7,516 nucleotides of DNA from Nitrospiraceae bacterium. Lineage in GTDB: Bacteria; Nitrospirota; Thermodesulfovibrionia; Thermodesulfovibrionales; UBA9159. A program made the translations under genes and the position numbers. Positions 1 to 5,572 of the stretch are shown here, in pieces. The stretch's first letter is position 1. Each line of letters starts with the position of its first letter. The notes below the pieces were generated by a model. It saw only the letters and a list, made by a program, of their open reading frames with translations. It had not been told where the DNA came from and did no database searches. Where the stretch lies: NCBI GenBank assembly GCA_003453735.1, contig DMNE01000123.1, forward strand, positions 178-7,693. The letters are read 5' to 3'.

Positions 1-1
1 T

Positions 2-187
2 ACCGTGGTTGACGTAGACGGGCGAAGGATTTACTATATGCCGACATCAGAGGCAATAAGAAGGAGAGAGGTCGACATTCAGGAACTTGCTCTCTTCGAA
101 AGCCTCGGCACCTGCTTTGGAAGGAAGCCCCAGAAATATGAGCACGAACTGATTGAGGCAAAGGGAACGATAGAAAGGCATGTGTGA
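2..187 (+). CDS. C-terminal fragment, probable 6-phosphofructokinase (5' end outside window)
   Basis: The frame is open from the left edge of the window and ends in TGA at 185-187, so only about the last 61 residues are seen and the GTG at position 5 need not be a start. The fragment reads DVDGRRIYYMPTSEAI, then RRREVDIQELALFESLG, then FGRKPQ. This layout (a strand ending in YMPT, an 'EVD' helix, a 'LFE-LG' helix and a closing FGR) resembles what I recall of the C-terminus of bacterial ATP- or PPi-dependent phosphofructokinases, which phosphorylate fructose 6-phosphate in glycolysis. None of the catalytic part (GGDDT, PKTIDND motifs) lies in the window, so both the family and the phosphoryl donor are inferred from the tail alone. 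A strong hairpin follows 13 bases after the stop, so this is probably the last gene of its transcript. Confidence 0.5.
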   Translation, partial: TVVDVDGRRIYYMPTSEAIRRREVDIQELALFESLGTCFGRKPQKYEHELIEAKGTIERHV

Positions 188-200
188 AATCCTTCCGATG

Positions 201-246
201 AGAGAGACAAGGGGATCCTGAGTTGTCAGGATCCCCTTGTCTCTCT
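201..246 (+). terminator. Perfect 21-bp hairpin after the left-edge gene, likely intrinsic terminator
   Basis: Bases 201-221 pair without mismatch with 226-246, leaving a 4-base GTTG loop. The centre of the stem is GC-rich (GGGGATCC against GGATCCCC) and its distal part is a purine-rich AGAGAGACAA arm. It begins 13 bases after the TGA of the left-edge gene. The run of T after the stem is short (CTCTCTTTAC), so it is not a textbook rho-independent terminator. Position and stability still favour transcript termination or 3'-end protection. Confidence 0.75.
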
Positions 247-579
247 TTACAGTGCGGTTCTTGCTAGAAGAAGCTTTTAGAAGAATTCCAGGCAATAGTA
301 AGATTTGGGACGCTCTCAGGCCCTACGCTACATGGCCTACCGGTACACCTTCAAATCATTCAGTGCAAAGTTGACGTTACTTGGCGCGGCAAAACCGCAC
401 TTACTTGACCGTTCCTAAAACCGCGGGGAAATATGGTGACGTCATTCAAACAGTACTCATAGCGATTCACAAGCCCAGATTTCTCAGGTAACGGCCACTG
501 TCGGCAACTGCCCGGCTTCCCCCTCCGCCATGCATCCTTGTGTGCAAGGCCACCTTGCGACATAATCGGGCTAGAGATT
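247..579. other. Intergenic stretch with no supported gene
   Basis: About 330 bases lie between the hairpin and the end of the minus-strand small gene. I see no start codon with a ribosome site that opens a protein-like frame on either strand. A minus-strand frame stays open here until 360, but it only continues a shifted reading of the 42-residue gene and has no recognisable motif. A short GCGG/CCGC inverted repeat sits near 390. There is no clear poly-T terminator for the minus-strand genes that end at 580. Confidence 0.5.
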
Positions 580-708
580 TCAGACCTGAGACGATGATAT
601 TTCCAGTATGTGCCGTACAAGACCGTGCCTCTCCTGAAGAGTCAGCTCGAAATAAATTGAGCTCTCCATAAGGATTCCTACAATCTCTTTCATTGTTATA
701 ATATTCAT
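580..708 (-). CDS. 42-residue small protein, overlapping start with upstream membrane-protein gene
   Basis: On the minus strand the ATG (708-706) overlaps the TGA of the preceding gene (707-705) as ATGA, the usual sign of translational coupling. A GAGAGG ribosome site lies 6 bases before the ATG, inside the end of the upstream gene. The product starts MNIITMKEIVGILMESSIYF and continues ELTLQERHGLVRHILEISSS, ending at TGA 582-580. It has no signal peptide or membrane span. It reads as two amphipathic helices separated by a 'YFELTLQER' turn, the style of small helical regulators or adaptor proteins. I do not recognise a named family. An alternative internal start is the ATG at 693, which lacks the overlap. 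Confidence rests on the start signals and the protein-like composition, not on homology. Confidence 0.55.
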   Translation of the reverse strand: MNIITMKEIVGILMESSIYFELTLQERHGLVRHILEISSSQV

Positions 709-980
709 ATAATGCCTCTCATCCTGTTTCCGGCCATTCCGCGTGCCGGACAATCAGTGCCTGTCCTTCCTCTTCGCTCTGCCTGAACGATATGCTTCTG
801 ATGGCTCCACCCAAATGCTGCAGGATTTCTCAGCAGCTTCAGGACTCCCTTTTTCCCCACCACGGTAATTACTGTCACAATTCCGATAACCGGCAAGCAT
901 ACCACATAGACCGGTCCCAGAACCATCCCAATCAGTAATGTCCCTGCTCCCTGTGCTACCTTTCCTTTTCCAACGAGCAT
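705..980 (-). CDS. Small hydrophobic membrane protein of unknown function, 91 residues
   Basis: The start is well supported: GGGAGGTG lies 7 bases before the ATG at 980. Residues 11-43 form a long hydrophobic stretch (GAGTLLIGMVLGPVYVVC, then LPVIGIVTVITVV), either one long span or two short ones hinged at Pro30. It is followed by a basic patch KKGVLKLLRN (43-52) that would stay in the cytoplasm. The C-terminal 40 residues are polar, with many Arg and Gly and a single Cys77. There is no lipobox or clear cleavage site. The stop overlaps the start of the 42-residue gene (ATGA), and the gene lies 213 bases downstream of the ChaN-like gene on the same strand, so the three may share a transcript. 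I recognise no family. The hydrophobic block and the ribosome site make it a real gene rather than a chance frame. Confidence 0.7.
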   Translation of the reverse strand: MLVGKGKVAQGAGTLLIGMVLGPVYVVCLPVIGIVTVITVVGKKGVLKLLRNPAAFGWSHQKHIVQAERRGRTGTDCPARGMAGNRMRGII

Positions 981-1016
981 TGTGTGTCACCTCCCTCTTC
1001 TACTCTTAGTTACAGT

Positions 1017-1040
1017 GTAGCGAACTATCTCACCCGCTAC
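1017..1040. repeat. Short inverted repeat upstream of the small membrane-protein gene
   Basis: GTAGCG (1017-1022) and CGCTAC (1035-1040) are perfect inverted arms separated by 12 bases. They lie about 37 to 60 bases upstream of the ATG of the 91-residue membrane protein, in the only sizeable gap of the minus-strand cluster. The place suits an operator or a leader hairpin, but six-base arms also arise by chance. No clear -35/-10 pair adjoins it. Confidence 0.25.
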
Positions 1041-1193
1041 CATTGGAAGAAGTTCTTATTTTTATGAGGATTTCTCCCTAAATAAAGGACTCTGTTTTAG
1101 TACATGAGAGGAGAAAACAGATATGAATTTTGCATCCCTCGCCGGTGCGGTGCGTGAAAGCTAAACTTTCCCAGTGATCATTTTGCTCAAGGT

Positions 1194-2021
1194 CTATGTT
1201 ACGGCAGCAACAAGTATGAAATCCCCCAGCCCTATGTATTCTTTCTGGAACTCGAGGTGTTCTGCCTCCACAGAAGAGACGGTAAATAAAGCGAGTCCCG
1301 GATCTGCTTGTTTTAAATACCAATAAATTCCCCCAAACTTCTGAGAGTGATAAACGCCGTTAAAATGGAGAAATAAACTCGCGGCTGCTCTGTTTTTCAC
1401 AATGAAATACGCCATTGTTGCATCTTTCACCGCTTGCGCTGCTACAAAATGTTCGGGTTTGATCCGCATCCCATGCCCCATATCACGATTCATCAACATC
1501 ATTTCTCGATAACCGGGCGTCTCCAGATCAACAGCTATCGGTAAAGGAGCAAAATATCGTTTTGCCTCTTCGGTTAGACTCTCCAGCGCGTCTATGCCTT
1601 CACGTGCAACAAGGTTGGCATACCTCCTGGGGATATTTGTTGCAATAAATTTCAGACCATGCTCTTTTGCAAAATCAACCAGAACGCGATAATCAGTCTC
1701 ATAATTGTCCCAGACCTTCGCTTCTGTAACGAGATGCCTGTCCAAAATCAACCCTGCCAGATACTCATCCAAAATCAATTGATTATCGGCCTCGAACATT
1801 TCCGCACCCAGGATCAAATCCTTTTTTTTCCCTTCGAAGAGATCTTTCGTTATCTCATACTGTAACGTGTGGATCAGGCGGTTGTCGTGCAATTCACCGA
1901 ATAAAACCACGTGTGCTCTTGCAAGATACTCCACTGTCTCTCCGTACCTCAACTCCCGACCTTCCCTCCCATAAAGCCGCCAAGACGGCTTCTTTTGAGC
2001 TTTCTCCTTCAATCCAAACAT
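1194..2021 (-). CDS. ChaN/Tiki-superfamily protein (DUF399-like), probably cytoplasmic
   Basis: The protein carries the marks of the ChaN (haem-binding uptake, Tiki-like) superfamily. In numbering from the upstream ATG at 2027 these are FGELHDN at 43-49 (the GE-H metal or haem-site motif), GAEMFEADNQ at 74-83, TNIPRRY at 130-136, a helix FVAAQAVKDATMAYFI at 194-209, and HFNGVYHS at 221-228 with two conserved-looking His. ChaN members bind haem in pairs, and the related TraB/Tiki proteins are metalloproteases, so the substrate here is open. Two ATGs are possible. The one at 2021 has GAGG 7 bases upstream, while the one at 2027 would lie only 1-2 bases from it, so I choose 2021 (275 residues). 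Unlike many ChaN proteins it has no signal peptide or lipobox. The stop is TAG. The next gene on the strand is the small membrane protein 213 bases downstream. Confidence 0.85.
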   Translation of the reverse strand: MFGLKEKAQKKPSWRLYGREGRELRYGETVEYLARAHVVLFGELHDNRLIHTLQYEITKDLFEGKKKDLILGAEMFEADNQLILDEYLAGLILDRHLVTEAKVWDNYETDYRVLVDFAKEHGLKFIATNIPRRYANLVAREGIDALESLTEEAKRYFAPLPIAVDLETPGYREMMLMNRDMGHGMRIKPEHFVAAQAVKDATMAYFIVKNRAAASLFLHFNGVYHSQKFGGIYWYLKQADPGLALFTVSSVEAEHLEFQKEYIGLGDFILVAAVT

Positions 2022-2067
2022 TGACATTCCTCGCTTTTTCCGTCAATCGAAAAGTACTTTAGCAACT

Positions 2068-2095
2068 TTGCGTCTCTATCTGTAATAGGTATAAT
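2068..2095 (+). promoter_or_regulatory. Sigma70-type promoter pointing to the methyltransferase remnant
   Basis: TTGCGT (2068-2073) and a consensus TATAAT (2090-2095) are separated by 16 bases on the plus strand, in the gap after the divergently read ChaN-like gene. Transcription would begin near 2102 and run into the broken methyltransferase sequence. It may be the surviving promoter of that lost gene. Confidence 0.5.
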
Positions 2096-2280
2096 TATAT
2101 CAGACCGACCTGACGCAGTTGGGGAAGCAGTTGTTTCTTGTGAAAACTGGCTTAAATCTCACTTTGACGGCACTGTGGGCCGCTCGTGTTGAGTGGCTAT
2201 TGTGCTGGGGCCGCGGAGAACCGTGCCGCTTTTCTATTACGACTTGCCAGACTCCTGAGACCTCCATAAAGACTATCGGG

Positions 2281-2429
2281 CCTTTCCAGCGGAGATGGGA
2301 GTCTTCCCCCCTAAAAGATGCGTCTGTTGATCTATTTTTTTCGGCTGTGGGGGCAATCTTGCTCTCAAGCAGGCCGTTCTCATTGAAGCCTTCAGAATAT
2401 TGAAATTGGGAGGGAGCATCGTGATGTGA
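2281..2429 (+). pseudogene. Remnant of a UbiE/ArsM-like SAM-dependent methyltransferase, frameshifted
   Basis: Two neighbouring frames join into one recognisable piece of a class I methyltransferase. The first frame reads SSPLKDASVDLFFSAVG up to about 2354. The next frame, ending at TGA 2427-2429, reads NLALKQAVLIEAFRILKLGG followed by SIVM. Joined, they match the usual motif IV to motif V stretch of this fold ('lPl-DaSvDlv-S...nL-pDK..vl.EafRvLKpGG-lv'). The order and spacing are right only if a frameshift near 2350-2357 is allowed. The glycine-rich SAM-binding motif I cannot be found upstream in any plus frame, although one frame is open from about 2119. The gene is therefore both frameshifted and truncated. 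The closest style is arsenite methyltransferase or UbiE, but the substrate cannot be told from this piece. Confidence 0.6.
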
Positions 2430-2470
2430 AATTGGATTCTGGACTACTGTTTGGAGTTCTCAGTATGGCA

Positions 2471-2500
2471 TTGACAATACATGCGGTCAATCATTATTAT
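2471..2500 (+). promoter_or_regulatory. Sigma70-type promoter of the DUF262 gene
   Basis: A consensus TTGACA (2471-2476) is followed after 18 bases by TATTAT (2495-2500). The start point would fall near 2507, giving a leader of about 55 bases before the ATG at 2561. The leader is AT-rich and ends in the AAAGGAG ribosome site. The promoter lies just after the methyltransferase remnant, so the DUF262 gene is probably transcribed on its own. Confidence 0.55.
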
Positions 2501-2560
2501 TTTTTGTGTCCCCTTGCCATGAATTAATAATGCAGTAAACTATATATAAAGGAGAAGAGT

Positions 2561-3673
2561 ATGAAGAAACCCTTAAGCTGGTTTATCGATCTGTATCACG
2601 GCGGCCAATTAGATCTGACTCCGCCTTATCAGCGGAGAAGCGTATGGACATTAAAAGACAGAAGGTTTTTCATCGATACTATTTTCAGAAAATATCCATG
2701 CCCAGCGGTTTTCCTCCATAAAGACCTAGATGAAAAGTCCGGAAAAATGATTTACCACGTCATTGACGGCAAGCAGCGCATCGAAACCATCCTCTCCTTC
2801 ATCCAGAATTCCTTTGCTATAGATCCGGGATATGGCGATCGACGTTTGGACGGCAAGAAGTGGAAAACAATAGAAAGCGAGTTGGATTTCAAGGATCGGT
2901 TTCTCAATTATGACTTGGCCATCGAGTACATCGACACGAATGACAAGCAGTTTATTAATGGGGTCTTTGACCGCTTGAACAGAACATCGAGAAAACTCGA
3001 ACGACAAGAGCTGAGGCATGCAAGGTATGAAGGCTGGTTCCTAACCATAGCGGAAGCAGAGGCCGAAAAGGAAGAGTGGGAACGTCTTGGCGTGGTCACT
3101 AAGGCACGAATGCGGAGAATGAAGGATGTGCAATACATATCTGAACTTCTGATGGTCTTCCTTAAGGGCAGCATTTCCGGCTACAATCAGGATGCCCTCG
3201 ACACCATATATGCTGACTACGATTCACCTCTTGAAACATTACCCGATTTTGATGAAAGTGATTTCCTGAATAGGCTCGATCTGACGAAGGGATATATTAT
3301 TCAGATGGAGTATCACAATTCCGCAATTACAAAATATGTGAGAGGCTTTGCCGATTTCTACAGTTTATGGGCCTTCGTCGCACTCAACCAGAATCGTTTG
3401 GTGTCTCCGAAAATCACCGCTGACCGATATGCGGAATTCATGGGCGAGGTGATAGCGTTAGCCAAGGCGAAAGATAGCGACCTTTCACGGAGCTATGAAA
3501 GCAACGCTTATGTGTATCTTAAGAATTCCGTGCAATCGAGCACTGATTATTCGCAACGGGCTGCGCGAAACAAGGTGCTCGATAGCGTTCTCTTGAAGGG
3601 TTCTGCGCCAGAGAGGGTACTGGCCGCGCGTAATAGTGACAGCGATCCTTCTCATCCAATCGTAGGGGAATGA
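2561..3673 (+). CDS. Stand-alone DUF262 (ParB/Srx-fold) protein, possible defence-type NTPase/nuclease
   Basis: AAAGGAG with a 6-base spacer supports the ATG at 2561; the product has 370 residues. The N-terminal half is a DUF262 domain: PPYQRRSVW at 21-29 (the P-x-YQR...W signature), a helix with FIDTIF, then IDGKQR at 68-73 (the DGQQR-type nucleotide site, here with Lys for the first Gln). Next come FDRLNR at 136-141 and the stretch RTSRKLERQELRHARYEGWF (141-160). Residues 160-340 are helical and unnamed. There is no HNH/DUF1524 nuclease domain such as follows DUF262 in GmrSD or SspE. DUF262 proteins are known from type IV restriction and phosphorothioate-linked phage defence, so a defence role is plausible but not shown, because no modification, restriction or toxin gene adjoins it. 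Both flanking intervals exceed 130 bases, so it looks monocistronic. Confidence 0.85.
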   Translation: MKKPLSWFIDLYHGGQLDLTPPYQRRSVWTLKDRRFFIDTIFRKYPCPAVFLHKDLDEKSGKMIYHVIDGKQRIETILSFIQNSFAIDPGYGDRRLDGKKWKTIESELDFKDRFLNYDLAIEYIDTNDKQFINGVFDRLNRTSRKLERQELRHARYEGWFLTIAEAEAEKEEWERLGVVTKARMRRMKDVQYISELLMVFLKGSISGYNQDALDTIYADYDSPLETLPDFDESDFLNRLDLTKGYIIQMEYHNSAITKYVRGFADFYSLWAFVALNQNRLVSPKITADRYAEFMGEVIALAKAKDSDLSRSYESNAYVYLKNSVQSSTDYSQRAARNKVLDSVLLKGSAPERVLAARNSDSDPSHPIVGE

Positions 3674-3862
3674 CTGATAATTCTAGAAAGACGTACGCAT
3701 CTGGGTAAAAAAAGCTCCCGCGCGAATTACATCCGGTGCTATTCACCTTTGGTGTACAGGAATAATCGTGAAATACTCCTCATTTTACACTTTGAAAGTA
3801 GAGCTCAACCTATCCAGAAGTCAGCTCCGCGGCCGATAAAGCATGATCACCTCGCGTATTCA

Positions 3863-3890
3863 TTGCTATATTTCACACCTGTGATATACT
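3863..3890 (+). promoter_or_regulatory. Extended -10 promoter of the thioesterase gene
   Basis: TTGCTA (3863-3868) and TATACT (3885-3890) are 16 bases apart, and TGA stands directly before the -10, giving the extended -10 form TGnTATACT. The expected start is near 3897, about 35 bases before the ATG. This is the best promoter in the gap between the DUF262 and thioesterase genes. Confidence 0.6.
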
Positions 3891-3903
3891 TTATACAAGT
3901 ATG
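3887..3903. repeat. Inverted repeat over the transcription start of the thioesterase gene
   Basis: ATACTT and AAGTAT are perfect 6-base inverted arms around a TATAC centre. They cover the end of the -10 element and the predicted start point. This is where a repressor operator would sit, and it could also fold into a weak 5' hairpin. I know of no regulator with this exact site, and the arms are AT-rich, so chance is a real alternative. Confidence 0.35.
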
Positions 3904-3930
3904 TATCACGACGGGCAATAAAGACATCGC

Positions 3931-4290
3931 ATGGAAAATTATAAGTTAGTTCTTCCAGAACATCTTAATCAATTTGGTTACTTATTCGGTGGCAACCTTT
4001 TAAAATGGGTTGATGAAATAGCCTGGATTGCTGCGAGTTTGGACTTCCCTGGATGTAGATTCGTCACTATTGGGATGGATAAGGTCGAATTCCGAAAGAG
4101 CATAAAAGAAGGTTCTATTCTAAGTTTTCTCGTCCAAAGAGTAGCAACTGGCAATACATCGGTGCAGTATACTGTGAATGTATTCGATGAAGGCATTAAA
4201 ACTATTCATGAAAAAAGAGTATTTTCGACAAACGTGACCTTTGTCTGTATAGACGACGCAGGTTATAAGGCCAGTATACCTAAGCGATAA
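3931..4290 (+). CDS. Hotdog-fold acyl-CoA thioesterase (YciA/ACOT type)
   Basis: The 119-residue product has the single-hotdog acyl-CoA hydrolase pattern. LPEHLNQFGYLFGGNLLKWV (8-27) followed by DE contains the conserved Asn-x-x-G-x-x-x-GG and the acidic residue on the central helix that such enzymes use for catalysis. Strands VTIGMDKVEFRKSI and GSILSFLVQRV follow, then TSVQYTVNVF and the last strand STNVTFVCID. Enzymes of this group cleave acyl-CoA to the fatty acid and CoA in the cytoplasm and work as dimers or higher oligomers. The length is slightly shorter than the 130-150 usual for YciA, and the C-terminal tail is short. The substrate chain length cannot be read. The ribosome site is weak (AAAGA, about 8 bases before the ATG), but the promoter just upstream supports this start. 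The gene appears to stand alone, with 257 bases both before and after it. Confidence 0.85.
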   Translation: MENYKLVLPEHLNQFGYLFGGNLLKWVDEIAWIAASLDFPGCRFVTIGMDKVEFRKSIKEGSILSFLVQRVATGNTSVQYTVNVFDEGIKTIHEKRVFSTNVTFVCIDDAGYKASIPKR

Positions 4291-4447
4291 ATGGTAAGGC
4301 CATCGTGTCTGCGTTGTCAGGCGAAATCAAGGATCGAAAAGCGGCATGCACGTTAACAACTTTGGCACTTATAAATTGCCGTAATAAGCAAAACCTTTTA
4401 AGACAATTGAATGGCAAAAAATGATATTGAGGCGAAAGGATAAGCAT

Positions 4448-4546
4448 ATGAAATTACGTTTCAGTCCTGGCTCTTTGACAACCTGTGCAGCAAAACTGCT
4501 ACCATCGCCCGGGCAGAAATACCTCCCTCCTGCAGGTCTTTCATAA
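4448..4546 (+). CDS. 32-codon leader reading frame, in frame with the SPOR gene
   Basis: GAAAGGA stands 7 bases before the ATG at 4448, a better ribosome site than that of the SPOR gene itself. The frame encodes MKLRFSPGSLTTCAAKLLPS and twelve further residues ending GLS, then TAA at 4544-4546. The ATG of the SPOR gene follows at once and in the same frame. Either this is a short leader whose translation feeds ribosomes to the SPOR start, or it is the original N-terminus cut off by one stop codon. The peptide has no recognisable motif and is rich in Pro, Leu and Ser, so a non-coding origin also remains possible. Confidence 0.4.
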   Translation: MKLRFSPGSLTTCAAKLLPSPGQKYLPPAGLS

Positions 4547-5572
4547 ATGTCAAAACTGATTAAGTTCCTAGACGACACCCGTAAGGGGCACCGGGCAACT
4601 ATTAGAATGGACAATGGAGACCCATGTTGGATTCTCGTTTCACGAACGAGCATCTCGATCAAAAAGTCAAAGGTCAGGCTTTTTAAATCAAAGCTCTACG
4701 AAGAAAAGGATATATACAAAACTGCGAAAGCGGCCGAAACCCTGAGACTCCTTTATCTGGATGATTTAACTCCCGCCGAAATGCAGAGTCCGGTGTTAAA
4801 ATCATTCACCAACGCGGTTCTGCATTGTCGTTCATTCGCGGAAATTGTCACCCTTCTCCATGGAGTATATCACCATCTCCATCGAGCAACAGGCGAAGCA
4901 TCCTCTGATGTTCTGCAGTCCCTATCATACTTTCACGGCACGATGCAAGCACTTCCTCTGAGCAAGACGTCAGAGGAAAGTCTGGAGCCTGCTGCGCCTT
5001 CGATCTCTGCGAAGATCAGGATCGAGCGTAAAAAGAAATTATCCCTGGCTCTCATAATTCTGATATTTGGCATTACGATCGCTGCTGGCGGGTACATACT
5101 GCTCGATCGTTTTGCACTCTTGACCACTCAAAAGCATGAAGGGTCTCCAGTTCCCCGGACACCACAGTTTCCCATCACTAAGTTCGATCAACGACAGGAT
5201 CGAGAGCCTGGCGTAAAGCCTGTTGAAGAGGACAGTCGGGTTAACAAAGATACGGCTGCCGAATCGAAGTCTCAGCAGGTGCCTATTCCGAGTGCCGCCT
5301 TACCGGAGCGAAAGGCTATTGAAGGGACGCAATACTCTCTCCAGATCGAAGCATTCAAGAATGAAAAGAACGCTGAGGCCTTGTCAAAAGAGCTTCAGCG
5401 AAAGGGCTATAACGCTATCGTCAATGCACCGCTGCAGGGGGACGGAACGAAGTTGTACAGGGTGTTGATAGGCTCGTTCGAGAATCGCAAAGATGCGGTG
5501 CAAGCCGCTACTGCCTTCCAAGCCAAGGAGAAGAGACAAGTCATCATTTTTTCGTCAAACTTTCGTCGCTAA
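4547..5572 (+). CDS. Single-pass membrane protein with C-terminal SPOR domain
   Basis: The product has 341 residues in three parts. Residues 1-162 are a soluble, presumably cytoplasmic, domain with no family I recognise, ending in the basic RIERKKK. A hydrophobic span, LSLALIILIFGITIAAGGYI, covers 165-184. Residues 190-258 are a polar linker rich in Pro, Gln and charged residues. Residues 262-338 are a SPOR domain: QYSLQIEAF, KNAEALSKELQRKGYNA, LYRVLIGSFENRKDA and the closing VIIFSS show its two-repeat layout. SPOR domains bind glycan strands denuded of stem peptide, which appear at division septa, so the protein probably sits in the inner membrane with the SPOR end in the periplasm. Its own ribosome site is poor; translation may depend on the leader that ends at the preceding base. 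The cytoplasmic part is much longer than in FtsN or DedD. Confidence 0.8.
   Translation: MSKLIKFLDDTRKGHRATIRMDNGDPCWILVSRTSISIKKSKVRLFKSKLYEEKDIYKTAKAAETLRLLYLDDLTPAEMQSPVLKSFTNAVLHCRSFAEIVTLLHGVYHHLHRATGEASSDVLQSLSYFHGTMQALPLSKTSEESLEPAAPSISAKIRIERKKKLSLALIILIFGITIAAGGYILLDRFALLTTQKHEGSPVPRTPQFPITKFDQRQDREPGVKPVEEDSRVNKDTAAESKSQQVPIPSAALPERKAIEGTQYSLQIEAFKNEKNAEALSKELQRKGYNAIVNAPLQGDGTKLYRVLIGSFENRKDAVQAATAFQAKEKRQVIIFSSNFRR

Noticed and set aside
360..620. 86-codon minus-strand open frame
   Set aside because: It lacks a ribosome site and its first part is a shifted reading of the 42-residue gene, which has much better start signals.
1123..1164. 13-codon plus-strand frame with a GAGGAG ribosome site
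   Set aside because: It lies in the gap of the minus-strand cluster with no promoter and no gene downstream on its strand. The purine run is probably coincidental.
2119..2403. 94-codon plus-strand open frame as an intact gene
   Set aside because: It begins at TTG with no proper ribosome site and leaves the methyltransferase frame at about 2354. Only its 3' third is recognisable, so it is treated as part of a pseudogene.
3735..3754. Alternating GGTG/CACC/GGTG arms resembling an attenuator
   Set aside because: Stems of only 4 bp, no T-run and no nearby leader peptide. The promoter of the next gene lies downstream of it.
3749..3949. 66-codon plus-strand open frame before the thioesterase
   Set aside because: No ribosome site, composition unlike protein, and it crosses the thioesterase promoter and start.
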